DNA from: Rhodococcus sp. Z13 | GTDB lineage: Bacteria > Actinomycetota > Actinomycetes > Mycobacteriales > Mycobacteriaceae | Reading direction: 5' to 3' | Assembly: GCF_025837095.1 (NCBI RefSeq) | Contig: NZ_CP107551.1 | Coordinates: 2,598,668-2,662,667, forward strand | Length of the DNA stretch: 64,000 bases | Part shown: positions 1 to 7,870 of the stretch, in pieces | Numbering within the stretch: position 1 is the first letter of the stretch | Layout: each line of letters begins with the position of its first letter | Position numbers and translations under genes: made by a program | Notes under the pieces: model-generated | Databases searched by the model: none | Seen by the model: the letters and a program-made list of their open reading frames with translations, nothing else | What the model was told of the DNA's origin: nothing

Positions 1-258
1 TCGCACGTGGTCACCCGGCTGGGCCGGCGCGGCTGGGTGGAGCGGGAGCCGATCCCCGGCAGCCGCGGCTCGTACGCGGTGCTCACCGACGCCGGCTACG
101 CGAAGGTCGTCGAGACCGCCCCGAGCCACGTCGAGGCGGTGCGGCGCCTGGTCTTCGACGGCCTCGACGACGAGCAGGTCCGGGAACTGGCCCGGCTCGG
201 GGCGGCGCTGGTCGAGCAGATGGACAAGGCCATCGCGGGTGGGATCGGGCGGGCCTGA
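1..258 (+). CDS. MarR-family regulator, 3' part (5' end outside window)
   Basis: The frame is open from the first base and ends at TGA 256-258, giving the last 85 residues of a protein that starts before the window. The visible part begins in the DNA-recognition region (HVVTRLGRRGWVERE), followed by a beta-wing with the typical 'R-G-S-Y-A-V-L-T-D-A-G' pattern and a C-terminal dimerisation helix (VEAVRRLVFDGLDDEQVREL). This is the usual winged-helix layout of MarR repressors. The ligand and targets cannot be judged. The stop codon lies inside the first copy of a tandem repeat, so the C-terminus may have been moved by repeat expansion. Family assignment is good; function is unknown. Confidence 0.75.
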   Translation, partial: SHVVTRLGRRGWVEREPIPGSRGSYAVLTDAGYAKVVETAPSHVEAVRRLVFDGLDDEQVRELARLGAALVEQMDKAIAGGIGRA

Positions 259-315
259 GACACCGCCGGGATCGGGCGGGCCTGAGACACCGCCGGGACC
301 GGGCGGGCCTGAGAC
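241..315. repeat. 27-bp tandem repeat, about 2.8 copies
   Basis: Two identical 27-bp units occupy 241-267 and 268-294, and a third, partial copy with one change (ATC to ACC) runs from 295 to about 315. Each unit contains the word GGGCGGGCCTGAGAC. The first copy holds the stop codon of the MarR gene, and the array fills the gap between that gene and the convergent tautomerase gene. It looks like a short replication-slippage expansion; no regulatory role is evident. Confidence 0.85.
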
Positions 316-318
316 GGC

Positions 319-498
319 TCAGCCGAGGGGTGTGCCGCCCACACCCCAGTTCTCGCGGGGCACCTCGGTGATCGTCACCCACACCGACGACGGGTTCTTG
401 CCGGCCGCTTCGGCGTAGGCGGCGGTCACGGCGGCGATGACGTTCGCCTTCTGTTCGTCGGTCAGGCCGGGCGTCTGGCTGATCTGGATGAGTGGCAT
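319..498 (-). CDS. 4-oxalocrotonate tautomerase family protein (59 aa)
   Basis: A 59-residue protein read from ATG 498 to TGA 319. It begins M-P-L-I-Q-I, so removal of Met exposes an N-terminal proline, the catalytic base of 4-oxalocrotonate tautomerases. Length (about 60 aa), the helix TDEQKANVIAAVTAAYAEA and the ending ENWGVGG all match the family. The arginine usually found in 'GRT' near residue 11 is leucine (GLT), so the substrate may differ from 4-oxalocrotonate. The left end of the insertion sequence lies only 9 bases upstream of the start codon, which has separated the gene from its original promoter region. Confidence in the family is high; the substrate is unknown. Confidence 0.85.
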   Translation of the reverse strand: MPLIQISQTPGLTDEQKANVIAAVTAAYAEAAGKNPSSVWVTITEVPRENWGVGGTPLG

Positions 499-576
499 GC
501 AGGCATTGAGGTTTTCTCACCAGAGAGTCACCGACGACAGCAAAGACATCCGAACGGTGTGGCGTGAAAAGAGGAC

Positions 577-636
577 GTGGGGTCCTGCCTGGTAGGGATT
601 GTTTCGAGCAAGAAGCAACCCGGAGCAGGACCCCAC
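577..636. promoter_or_regulatory. Inverted repeat just before the transposase start
   Basis: GTGGGGTCCTGC (577-588) is repeated in perfect inverted form at 625-636, separated by 36 bases. The right arm contains the purine-rich stretch ahead of the transposase start codon and ends directly at GTG 637. A transcript entering from outside the element would fold both arms and hide the translation start, while a transcript starting inside the loop would not. This is the kind of arrangement known to protect other IS elements from read-through activation; here the role is inferred from position. Confidence 0.6.
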
Positions 637-1440
637 GTGATTACCTATCGTGCCACGCTCGACGTGCCCGAGCACACCCTGACCTTCGTCGCCCGTATCC
701 TCGCTGCCCACCGCCGCAGGACCGATCGCCGGCCGTGGCAGCGGGCCGCGACCGTCTACGTCCAGGCTCTGATGGTGCTGCGGTGGTTCCGCGACGGCAC
801 CGACGTCGCCACCCTGGCGCGCGATGCCCGCATCTCGCAGGCCACCGCCTACCGGTATCTCCACGAAGGTATCGACGTGATCGCTGCGCACGCCCCGGAC
901 CTGCACGACGTGCTCGAACGTGGGATCGAGTCCGGCTGGGAGCATGTCTGTCTCGACGGCACCCTCATCGCCTCGACTCGCTGCCGGGAGCGTTCCGAGT
1001 CCGGGCACGACGTGTGGTACTCGGGTAAACATCGCCGCCACGGCGGCAACGTCCAGGTCCTGACCGATCCGACCGGCTACCCGATCTGGGTGTCCGAGGT
1101 TGCCCCCGGTTCGGTGCACGACCTCACCGCTGCTCGTCGGGGCGGGATCCTCGGCGCCCTCTACCACGCTGCCGCCGGCGGGATGCCCACCCTCGCCGAC
1201 AAGGGGTACACCGGTGCCGGGATCGGCGTCCACGTCCCGACGAAAGGCCGTGATCTCGATATCGGCACTCGTTGCCGCAACACGCTGCTGTCTGCGATGC
1301 GTGCTCCGGCCGAACGCGCGAACGCGCTGCTGAAGACCCGGTGGAAGGCGCTGCAGCGAATCAGTCTATGTCCGTGGAGGATCGGCTCGATCGCTGCTGC
1401 GGCTCTCGTTCTTCTTCACCTGCAAGCACCGGCCTGGTGA
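637..1440 (+). CDS. IS5-family transposase (HTH plus DDE_Tnp_4-type catalytic domain)
   Basis: The protein has 267 residues from GTG 637. This start was chosen over the in-frame start at 577 because related transposases begin just before the 'YRATLDVPEHTL' segment and because the longer form would be coded by a hairpin arm. An N-terminal helix-turn-helix (LARDARISQATAYRYLHE) precedes the DDE catalytic domain. The first aspartate is in HVCLDGTL, the second in LADKGYTG, and the glutamate in APAERANALLKTRW. No frameshift is present. It should cut and rejoin DNA at the 16-bp ends of this element. Confidence 0.88.
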   Translation: MITYRATLDVPEHTLTFVARILAAHRRRTDRRPWQRAATVYVQALMVLRWFRDGTDVATLARDARISQATAYRYLHEGIDVIAAHAPDLHDVLERGIESGWEHVCLDGTLIASTRCRERSESGHDVWYSGKHRRHGGNVQVLTDPTGYPIWVSEVAPGSVHDLTAARRGGILGALYHAAAGGMPTLADKGYTGAGIGVHVPTKGRDLDIGTRCRNTLLSAMRAPAERANALLKTRWKALQRISLCPWRIGSIAAAALVLLHLQAPAW

Positions 1441-1469
1441 GAAAACCTCATTGTCGCAGCCGTCACGGC

Positions 1470-1498
1470 GCGCTCCGCACCTCGGTACTGCGGAGCGC
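1470..1498 (-). terminator. Hairpin downstream of hisI
   Basis: A perfect 10-bp stem (GCGCTCCGCA at 1470-1479, complement at 1489-1498) with a 9-base loop sits 15 bases past the hisI stop. There is no clear U tract, which is common in high-GC actinobacteria. Its place at the end of the histidine operon, next to the IS end, makes it the likely transcription terminator. Confidence 0.6.
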
Positions 1499-1512
1499 CG
1501 GGCGTGTGGGGG

Positions 1513-1875
1513 CTATTCGGCGATCGGCTGTGCTTCGAGCAGCACGTCGGTGTCGAAGCAGGTGTGGGTGCCGGTGTGGCAGGCCGCCCCCACCTGGTCG
1601 ACGACCAGCAGCACGGTGTCGCCGTCGCAGTCCAGCCGCACCTCGTGGACGTGCTGGGTGTGGCCGGACGTCTCGCCCTTGACCCAGTACTGCTGCCGGG
1701 ACCGCGAGAAGTAGGTGGCCTTGCGGGTGGCGAGGGTGCGGGCGAGGGCCTCGTCGTCCATCCAGGCCATCATCAGCACCGCCCCGGTGGAGCGTTCCTG
1801 GACGACGGCGGCGAACAGGCCGTCGGCGTTGCGCTTGAGCCGCGCAGCGATCGCGGGATCGAGGATGTCGCTCAT
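1513..1875 (-). CDS. hisI: Phosphoribosyl-AMP cyclohydrolase
   Basis: HisI opens the purine ring of phosphoribosyl-AMP, the third step of histidine synthesis. The 120 residues cover the cyclohydrolase domain alone; there is no fused HisE pyrophosphatase domain, as usual in actinobacteria. Signature segments are visible: [13 protein letters not shown], then DCDGDTVLL and the cysteine-rich metal-binding stretch [13 protein letters not shown] 1875 overlaps the hisF stop by 4 bases, indicating translational coupling. It is the last gene of the operon and is followed by a hairpin. Confidence 0.97.
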   Translation of the reverse strand: MSDILDPAIAARLKRNADGLFAAVVQERSTGAVLMMAWMDDEALARTLATRKATYFSRSRQQYWVKGETSGHTQHVHEVRLDCDGDTVLLVVDQVGAACHTGTHTCFDTDVLLEAQPIAE

Positions 1876-2645
1876 CGGACCGTGATCCCTTCTGCGCGCA
1901 TGGCGTCCTTGACCTGCGCGATGGTGAGTTCCCGGAAGTGGAAGACGCTGGCGGCGAGCACCGCGTCGGCGCCGGCGTGCACGGCGGGCGCGAAGTGCTC
2001 GGCGGCACCGGCACCGCCGGAGGCGATGACGGGCACGCTCACGGCCTTGCGGACGGCCTCGATCATCTTCAGGTCGAAGCCGTTCTTGGTGCCGTCGGCG
2101 TCCATGGAGTTGAGCAGGATCTCCCCCACGCCGAGTTCCTCACCGCGACGCGCCCATTCGACGGCGTCGATGCCGGTGCCACGACGGCCGCCGTGGGTGG
2201 TGACCTCCCAGCCGCTGGAGGTGGGTTCCTGGTCGGCCGGCACGGTGCGGGCGTCGACGGACAGCACGATGCACTGCGAACCGAACCGTTCCGCCATCTC
2301 CTTGAGCACCTCGGGCCGGGCGATGGCCGCGGTGTTGACGGAGACCTTGTCGGCCCCGGCGCGCAGCAGGCGGTCGACGTCCTCGACGGTGCGGACGCCA
2401 CCACCGACGGTGAGGGGGATGAAGACCTGTTCGGCGGTGCGGGTGACGACGTCGAGCATGGTGCTGCGGTCGCCGCTCGAGGCGGTCACGTCGAGGAAGG
2501 TCAGTTCGTCGGCGCCCTGCTCGTTGTAGAGGGCGGCGAGTTCGACGGGGTCGCCCGCGTCGCGGAGGTTCTCGAAGTTGACACCCTTGACCACCCGCCC
2601 GGCGTCGACGTCGAGGCACGGGATGACCCGCACGGCCAGTGTCAT
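1872..2645 (-). CDS. hisF: Imidazole glycerol phosphate synthase, cyclase subunit
   Basis: HisF joins with the glutaminase HisH to turn PRFAR and ammonia into imidazole glycerol phosphate and AICAR. It is a (beta/alpha)8 barrel of 257 residues, the family length. The N-terminal [16 protein letters not shown] holds the first catalytic aspartate; the phosphate-binding glycines are in LTVGGGVRT and [13 protein letters not shown], and the second catalytic aspartate region is in LNSMDADGT. The start overlaps the impA stop by 4 bases. The partner gene hisH is about 6.7 kb upstream in the same direction, on the far side of an inserted transporter block. Confidence 0.97.
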   Translation of the reverse strand: MTLAVRVIPCLDVDAGRVVKGVNFENLRDAGDPVELAALYNEQGADELTFLDVTASSGDRSTMLDVVTRTAEQVFIPLTVGGGVRTVEDVDRLLRAGADKVSVNTAAIARPEVLKEMAERFGSQCIVLSVDARTVPADQEPTSSGWEVTTHGGRRGTGIDAVEWARRGEELGVGEILLNSMDADGTKNGFDLKMIEAVRKAVSVPVIASGGAGAAEHFAPAVHAGADAVLAASVFHFRELTIAQVKDAMRAEGITVR

Positions 2646-3484
2646 GTTCGATCTCCTTCGGAACCCAACTGTTGCGCCACGGACTGCTCCGTCGCCGATT
2701 GCACTATCTCCAGTATCTCGCCGTGCACTCCGGGTGCCGCGGCGACCACCGATCCGGAGCCGATGCGCCAGGGCCGGCCCGCGAAGTCGGTGGCGATGCC
2801 CCCGGCCGCACGGACCAGCGCGACACCGGCGGCGTTGTCCCAGGGGTGGTGGCCGAACACCACGGCGCCGCCGAGGGCACCGACAGCGGTGTAGGCGAGG
2901 TCGGCGCCGGTCGAGCCGTGCATGCGTAGCCGCGCGACACGCCGGCTCAGTTCGGTGATGACCGCCAGCCGGCGGGTGCCGGGGACGCGGCCGCGACTGT
3001 CGATGTCGAAGCTGCCGACGCCGATCATGACGTCCTCGAGGCGCGCGGGTCTCAGCGGCTCGGCGGGTTCACCGTCGACGAGCAGCGGACCGTCGGCGAC
3101 GGCGGCGAACCGCTGCCGGGCCAGCGGCAGCCAGGTGAGCCCCGCCACGGGTTCGCCGTGGTCGACGAGGGCGAGCAGGATGCCCGCCATGGGCAGTCCG
3201 GCGGAGTAGTTGACGGTGCCGTCGACCGGGTCGAGCAGCCAGATGGTGCCCTCGTCCGCCGCCGGGCCCCCGAACTCCTCGCCGTGCACCGCGATCCCGG
3301 TGCGGTCGGTGAGCATCCCACCGATGCGGCGTTCGAGTTCGAGGTCGATGTCGGTGGCGAAGTCGTTCGGGCCCTTGTCCACGGAGCGGGGTGCCCCGTG
3401 GCCGGCGACGAAACGATCCGCGACCTCGTCGAGCACGTCGCTCGCGACGGCGAGCAGACGGTGCAGGTCCGCGGAGTCGGTCAT
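2642..3484 (-). CDS. impA: Inositol monophosphatase family protein ImpA
   Basis: A Mg2+-dependent phosphatase of the inositol monophosphatase family, 280 residues. Metal-binding motifs are clear: HGEEFGG near residue 70, [15 protein letters not shown] near 85, and the C-terminal [17 protein letters not shown]. In mycobacteria and corynebacteria the gene at this place between hisA and hisF is impA, implicated in inositol/phosphatidylinositol metabolism. Some relatives (HisN) are histidinol-phosphate phosphatases, and since no other histidinol phosphatase lies in this operon, that role cannot be excluded from sequence alone. It starts at ATG 3484, 3 bases after the hisA stop. Confidence 0.88.
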   Translation of the reverse strand: MTDSADLHRLLAVASDVLDEVADRFVAGHGAPRSVDKGPNDFATDIDLELERRIGGMLTDRTGIAVHGEEFGGPAADEGTIWLLDPVDGTVNYSAGLPMAGILLALVDHGEPVAGLTWLPLARQRFAAVADGPLLVDGEPAEPLRPARLEDVMIGVGSFDIDSRGRVPGTRRLAVITELSRRVARLRMHGSTGADLAYTAVGALGGAVVFGHHPWDNAAGVALVRAAGGIATDFAGRPWRIGSGSVVAAAPGVHGEILEIVQSATEQSVAQQLGSEGDRT

Positions 3485-3487
3485 CGC

Positions 3488-4222
3488 TCAGCCGGAGACG
3501 GCGGCGAGCGCCTCGGGGAGGGTGAAACGGCCGGCGTAGAGCGCCTTGCCGACGATCGCTCCCTCGACGCCCTCGTCGACGAGGGTCGCGATGGCACGCA
3601 GGTCGTCGACGGTCGAGACGCCGCCGGAGGCGACCACCGGGGAGTCCGTCGCCGCGCACACCTCGCGCAGCAGGTCGAGGTTCGGCCCGGTGAGGGTGCC
3701 GTCCTTGCTGACGTCGGTGACGACGTAGCGCGCGCAGCCGTCGCGCTCGAGTCGTTCGAGGACCTCCCACAGGTCGCCGCCGTCGGAGACCCAGCCGCGG
3801 CCGCGCAGCCGCCACTGGCCGTCGAGGAGTTTGACGTCGAGGCCGACGGCGATGCGGTCGCCGAACTCGCCGATGACCTTGCGGCACCATTCGGGGTTCT
3901 CGATCGCGGCGGTGCCGAGGTTGACGCGGGCGCACCCGGTGGCCAGGGCGGCGGCGAGGGTCTCGTCGTCGCGGATACCGCCCGACAGTTCGACCTTCAC
4001 GTCGAGTTCACCGATGACCTCGGTGAGGAGGGCACGGTTGTCGCCGCGGCCGAACGCCGCGTCGAGGTCGACCATGTGCACCCATTCGGCGCCGGCGTTC
4101 TGCCATTCGAGGGCGGCGTCGCGGGGCGAGCCGTATCCGGTCTCGCTTCCCGCCTCTCCCTGAACGAGGCGAACTGCTTCACCGTTGACGACGTCGACTG
4201 CGGGCAAAAGGACCAGGCTCAC
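3488..4222 (-). CDS. hisA: Phosphoribosyl isomerase A (HisA/PriA)
   Basis: It isomerises ProFAR to PRFAR in histidine synthesis. In actinobacteria without trpF the same enzyme (PriA) also isomerises phosphoribosylanthranilate for tryptophan; whether this strain lacks trpF cannot be seen here. It is a (beta/alpha)8 barrel with [18 protein letters not shown] at the N-terminus, [10 protein letters not shown] in the middle and [12 protein letters not shown] near the C-terminus. GTG 4222 gives 244 residues and a start ([10 protein letters not shown]) like that of relatives; an in-frame GTG at 4231 adds three residues. The gene begins 68 bases after the stop of the transporter ATPase gene rather than directly after hisH. 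Confidence 0.93.
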   Translation of the reverse strand: MSLVLLPAVDVVNGEAVRLVQGEAGSETGYGSPRDAALEWQNAGAEWVHMVDLDAAFGRGDNRALLTEVIGELDVKVELSGGIRDDETLAAALATGCARVNLGTAAIENPEWCRKVIGEFGDRIAVGLDVKLLDGQWRLRGRGWVSDGGDLWEVLERLERDGCARYVVTDVSKDGTLTGPNLDLLREVCAATDSPVVASGGVSTVDDLRAIATLVDEGVEGAIVGKALYAGRFTLPEALAAVSG

Positions 4223-4289
4223 TGCGTACACATTAGTGCCTGCACCTGTGACGACGCCAAACGCCGCACCCTCCGCCCTCCTCGGCGCC

Positions 4290-5078
4290 TCAGCGGCCCG
4301 CGGGAGCGAGCCGCCCCTCCGGGGAGAACAGGGCGTCGGAGATGGCGTCGCAGAGACGGTGGAACTCGGGTGTGCGCTTGACCTCGGGCAGCCGGGGGCG
4401 CGGCAGGTCGATCTCGAAGTCCGCGCGGATGCGGCCGGGCCGCGCCGACATCAGCAGCACCCGGTCGGCGAGGAAGACGGCCTCCTCGATGGAGTGCGTG
4501 ATGAGCAGGGTGGTCGTGGCGCGGCGGGTCCAGATCTCCTGCAGCAGGCCGTTGAGGTTCTGCCGGGTCATGTCGTCGAGGGCGCCGAACGGCTCGTCGA
4601 GCAGCAGGATGTCCGGTTCCGAGACGAGCGCGCGGGCGATCGAGGCGCGCTGGCGCATGCCGCCCGAGAGGTGCGCGGGGCGGGCGTCGGCGAAGTCGCC
4701 GAGCCCGACGAGCCGGACGAGTTCGGCGACCAGGCCGGGATCGGACCGGCCGGCCGCGGCGAGCGGCAGGGCGACGTTCGCGGCGACGGACCGCCAGGGC
4801 AGCAGCGCCGGGTCCTGGAATGCGATGCCCACGCCGTGGCGGCGGCGCACGACGTCGGGGTCCTCCCCCGCCACCTTCACGCTGCCGGTGGTGGGGGCGT
4901 CGAGGCCGGCGAGCATCCGCAGCAGGGTGGACTTGCCGCAGCCGGACGGGCCGACGATCGCGGTGAACGAGCCCGCGGGGGCGTCGAAGGACACGTCGGT
5001 GAGGGCTTCGACGCGGCCGCCGCGGCCGTCGAAGAACTTGTGGACCGCCGAGACGGAGATGCCCGGGGTGCTCTGCAT
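4290..5078 (-). CDS. ABC transporter ATP-binding protein, NitT/TauT (SsuB/TauB) type
   Basis: The ATPase subunit of an importer, 262 residues. Walker A is GPSGCGKS near residue 43, the signature is LSGGMRQR, Walker B is [12 protein letters not shown], and the switch histidine is in [10 protein letters not shown]. The 'EPFGALD' form and the Q-loop FQDPALLPW are typical of the nitrate/sulfonate/taurine/thiamine-precursor importer class. It follows the permease by one base, so one permease-ATPase mRNA is likely. It is the last gene of the block inserted between hisH and hisA. Confidence 0.92.
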   Translation of the reverse strand: MQSTPGISVSAVHKFFDGRGGRVEALTDVSFDAPAGSFTAIVGPSGCGKSTLLRMLAGLDAPTTGSVKVAGEDPDVVRRRHGVGIAFQDPALLPWRSVAANVALPLAAAGRSDPGLVAELVRLVGLGDFADARPAHLSGGMRQRASIARALVSEPDILLLDEPFGALDDMTRQNLNGLLQEIWTRRATTTLLITHSIEEAVFLADRVLLMSARPGRIRADFEIDLPRPRLPEVKRTPEFHRLCDAISDALFSPEGRLAPAGR

Positions 5079-5079
5079 G

Positions 5080-6711
5080 TCAATCTCCCATCCGTGCCAG
5101 CACCCAGGACTCCAGGGCGGTCACGATCGTGTAGGCGGCGATCATCGTCAGGGTGCACGCCACGACCGCCGCCCACAGCTGGTCGTAGGCGAAGGTGGTG
5201 GTCGAGCGCAGCATCAGATAGCCGAGGCCGGTGCCGGTGGCGAGCCATTCGACGAGCAGCGCACCGACGACCGCGGCGGGCACGGCGATCCGCGCTGCGG
5301 CGAGCAGGGCCGGCAGCGCGGCGGGGACCTGGGCGCACAGGAAGGTGCGGGTCGCGCTCGCGCCGCTCGCCCGGAAGACGTCGGTGACGCTGCTCGGCAC
5401 CGCGCGCACGGCGGCGAGGGTCATGACGAGCGTCGGGAAGAAAGTGACGGCACCGCAGATGGCGGCGGCGGTGAACAGCCCGCGCCCGAAGACGATCATG
5501 AAGATCGGGGTGAACACGCCGAGGGGCACCGACTGCAGCACGATCGCCGGGGGCATCGCGACGTATTCGAGGGCCGGGACGCGCACCAGCAGCGCGACGA
5601 GCAGCAGCGCCGCTGCGGTACCGGCGAGATAGCCGACCGCCGCGAACGACAGGGTCTGCCCGAGCGCGTCGAACACCACCTCGCGGTGCTCGGCGGCGCG
5701 ATCGCCGGTGAACAGGAACTGTGCGACGTCGAGGGGGGTCTTGGCCACCATCGGGCTCGGCTGCAGCAGTTCGACGGCGGCCCACCACACGGCGAGGGTC
5801 ACCGTCACCGCGGCGACGAGCCCGCCGACGGCGGCGAGGATCCGGCGCGGCCCGGACATCGGCCGGCTCACCGGACCGAAGGTGACCGAGCCGGTGGACA
5901 CGGTGGACGCCCACGGGGAGGTCAGCCTGTTGACCACGGCGGGGACGGCGTAGGCGATACCGGCCACGGCGGTGGCGGCGAGGGCCAGCGCCCAGGTCAG
6001 GGGCACGTCGAGTTGCTGCTGGGCGGTCATCATGGCGGGGCCGAGTCCCTCGGAACCCCCGAGATATTCGCCGATGATGGCGCCGAGCACCGCGGCGGGG
6101 CCGGCGATGCGCAGGCTCGCGAGCAGGCTGGGCAGCCCGGCGCGGATGCGGGCGAAGCGCAGTTCGGCGCCGAGACCGCCGCCGGTGGCACGGACGACGT
6201 CGAGCACGGTCGGGCTCACGGCGCGCAGGCCCACGACCGTGCCCACGACGGTGGTGAGCACGACGCCGAGCGCCGAGATCACGATCTTCGGGGCGTCGCC
6301 GTCGAGGAGCACGTAGAGCACCGGCCCGATCGCGAGGGCCGGCAAGAACGACACGACGGCGGCCAGCCGCAGCACGGTCACTTCGAGGCGCGGCACGACG
6401 AGCACGAACACCCCGAGCGTCACCGCGACGGCGTTGCCGATCAGCCAGCCGAGCGCCGCGACCCGCGTGGTGTCGAGGGTGTTGGCGAGGACGAGGTCCC
6501 GGTCGGTGACGAGGGCGGCGAGCACCGCGAGCGGGGTCGGGATCAGGGCGGGGCGGGCCACGGCGAGCAAGGTCCACACGAGCAGCAGGCCCGCGAAGCC
6601 CCCGATTCCGGACACGACCCGGCGGTCGAGCCGGAAGCGGGGACCGCGCCGGGCCGGGGGCACGCCGGTGGGGCGCGCCGGGGTCACCGGACCGGCGACG
6701 GCGGTGCTCAT
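5080..6711 (-). CDS. ABC transporter permease with two fused permease domains
   Basis: A 543-residue membrane protein from ATG 6711, which overlaps the stop of the substrate-binding protein by 4 bases. It contains two complete permease domains of the binding-protein-dependent type in one chain. Domain 1 (about 30-265) has its coupling (EAA-like) loop around [18 protein letters not shown]; domain 2 (about 295-540) has its own around [17 protein letters not shown]. Most members of this importer class have one permease domain that homodimerises, so this fused pair would form the whole channel from one polypeptide. The long basic N-terminus ([16 protein letters not shown]) is cytoplasmic. Confidence 0.88.
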   Translation of the reverse strand: MSTAVAGPVTPARPTGVPPARRGPRFRLDRRVVSGIGGFAGLLLVWTLLAVARPALIPTPLAVLAALVTDRDLVLANTLDTTRVAALGWLIGNAVAVTLGVFVLVVPRLEVTVLRLAAVVSFLPALAIGPVLYVLLDGDAPKIVISALGVVLTTVVGTVVGLRAVSPTVLDVVRATGGGLGAELRFARIRAGLPSLLASLRIAGPAAVLGAIIGEYLGGSEGLGPAMMTAQQQLDVPLTWALALAATAVAGIAYAVPAVVNRLTSPWASTVSTGSVTFGPVSRPMSGPRRILAAVGGLVAAVTVTLAVWWAAVELLQPSPMVAKTPLDVAQFLFTGDRAAEHREVVFDALGQTLSFAAVGYLAGTAAALLLVALLVRVPALEYVAMPPAIVLQSVPLGVFTPIFMIVFGRGLFTAAAICGAVTFFPTLVMTLAAVRAVPSSVTDVFRASGASATRTFLCAQVPAALPALLAAARIAVPAAVVGALLVEWLATGTGLGYLMLRSTTTFAYDQLWAAVVACTLTMIAAYTIVTALESWVLARMGD

Positions 6712-7799
6712 CCGTCGACCGCGACGTCGGCGAGCGCCGTCGCGAGGTCGGGTCGTGCCTCGTAGACCTCGGCCAGCACCGACAGGTCGAACAGTTCGTC
6801 GGCGGAGATGTCGAGGCCGGAGGCGGCGAGGGTCGCGAGGTTCTGGGCGACGAGCTCGTCGGTGACGGTCATCAATCCGGAGCTGCGGGTGGCGTCGGTG
6901 ACGATCAGGCCGTTCTGGATGCGGGCGATCTCGGTCTGGACGGCGAGGTCGAGACCGAGATCGGGGGCGTAGGTGTCGATGGTGATCTCCGCGGCCCGCT
7001 CGGGGTTCTTCACCGCGACGATCCAGCCCTCGATCTCGGCGGTGAGGGCCTTGACGAGGTCGGCGCGCCGGTCGCCGTCGAGGTTCGACTCGTCGGCGAC
7101 GTACACCTGGGCGACGAGCGGGTAGCCGTTGTCGGCGAGCAGCAGGGTCTCGACGTCGTAGCCGGCGGCGGCGAGGGTGACGGGTTCGTTGGTGACGAAG
7201 GAGAACCAGCCGTCGACCTCGCCCTGGGTCAGCGGCGAGGGGTCGAACTGGACGGGGACGGTGGTCACCGACGCGGGGTCGATGCCGGCGCCCTCGAGGA
7301 AGGCCGTCCACACGGTCTCGTTGACGGCCTGCACGCCGATGGTGCGGCCGACGAGATCCTGCGGGGTGCGGATCGGGGCGCTCGCCAACGACGTCACGGC
7401 GTAGGGATTCTTCTGGTAGAGCGCCCCGATGATCTTCACCGCCGCTCCCCCGTTGAGTCGCGCGGTGGCGACCTGGTCGGGGGTGGAGGCGACCCCGAGC
7501 AGGGCTTTGCCCACCCCGACGTCGAGCGGCGTCGGGGTGGCGGTCGGCCCGCCCTCGAGCAGTTCTACCGTGTCGATGCCCTGGGCGGCGTAGAAGCCGT
7601 CGGCGATCGCGAGGTAGGTGCCGGCGAAGGACACCGAGTGGGTGTAGGACAGCCGGAACGCGACCGATCCCGCGCCGCCGGAAGCGGTGCCATCGTCACC
7701 GTCGTCGGAGCAGGCGGTGAGCAGCGCGGATCCGCTGCCGAGCAGGATCAGTCCGCCGAGGGAGCGGGCAAGGAACGCGCGTCGGGGCATGGTCGTCAC
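6708..7799 (-). CDS. ABC substrate-binding lipoprotein, NMT1/THI5-like
   Basis: A periplasm-side binding protein of the NMT1/THI5-like class, 363 residues. The N-terminus RRAFLARSLGGLILLG combines a twin-arginine-like RR-x-F-L motif with a lipobox (ALLTAC), suggesting a lipoprotein exported by Tat. The mature part begins with a Ser/Gly-rich linker and continues with FRLSYTHSVSFAGTYLAIAD, typical of this class. GTG 7799 was chosen because GAGGAG lies 9 bases upstream; ATG 7790 is the alternative. The ligand is unknown: relatives bind pyrimidine precursors, riboflavin, taurine or sulfonates. Its partner is an oxygenase, so the imported compound may be oxidised on entry. Confidence 0.88.
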   Translation of the reverse strand: MTTMPRRAFLARSLGGLILLGSGSALLTACSDDGDDGTASGGAGSVAFRLSYTHSVSFAGTYLAIADGFYAAQGIDTVELLEGGPTATPTPLDVGVGKALLGVASTPDQVATARLNGGAAVKIIGALYQKNPYAVTSLASAPIRTPQDLVGRTIGVQAVNETVWTAFLEGAGIDPASVTTVPVQFDPSPLTQGEVDGWFSFVTNEPVTLAAAGYDVETLLLADNGYPLVAQVYVADESNLDGDRRADLVKALTAEIEGWIVAVKNPERAAEITIDTYAPDLGLDLAVQTEIARIQNGLIVTDATRSSGLMTVTDELVAQNLATLAASGLDISADELFDLSVLAEVYEARPDLATALADVAVDG

Positions 7800-7870
7800 G
7801 TGGATGGACTCCTCGGGAGGACCGCCGGCGGGGGAACCGGCGGTGGGACAGGGGGTGGGGCGGGGACGGT

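Larger units (their letters stand above)
508..1449 (+). mobile_element. Complete IS5-like insertion sequence (942 bp)
   Basis: The element is bounded by perfect 16-bp terminal inverted repeats: GAGGTTTTCTCACCAG at 508-523 and its reverse complement at 1434-1449. A 3-bp direct repeat, ATT, flanks it (505-507 and 1450-1452), as expected for a target-site duplication. It carries one intact transposase gene whose stop codon lies within the right terminal repeat. It is inserted between the tautomerase gene and the downstream end of the histidine operon. Perfect ends, an intact frame and visible target duplication suggest a recent insertion. The IS5-type assignment rests on the transposase type; the exact IS name cannot be given. 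Confidence 0.9.

Noticed and set aside
4342-6765. An 807-codon plus-strand open frame
   Set aside because: It runs opposite the permease and ATPase genes and has repetitive Gly/Arg/Asp/His sequence typical of antisense frames.
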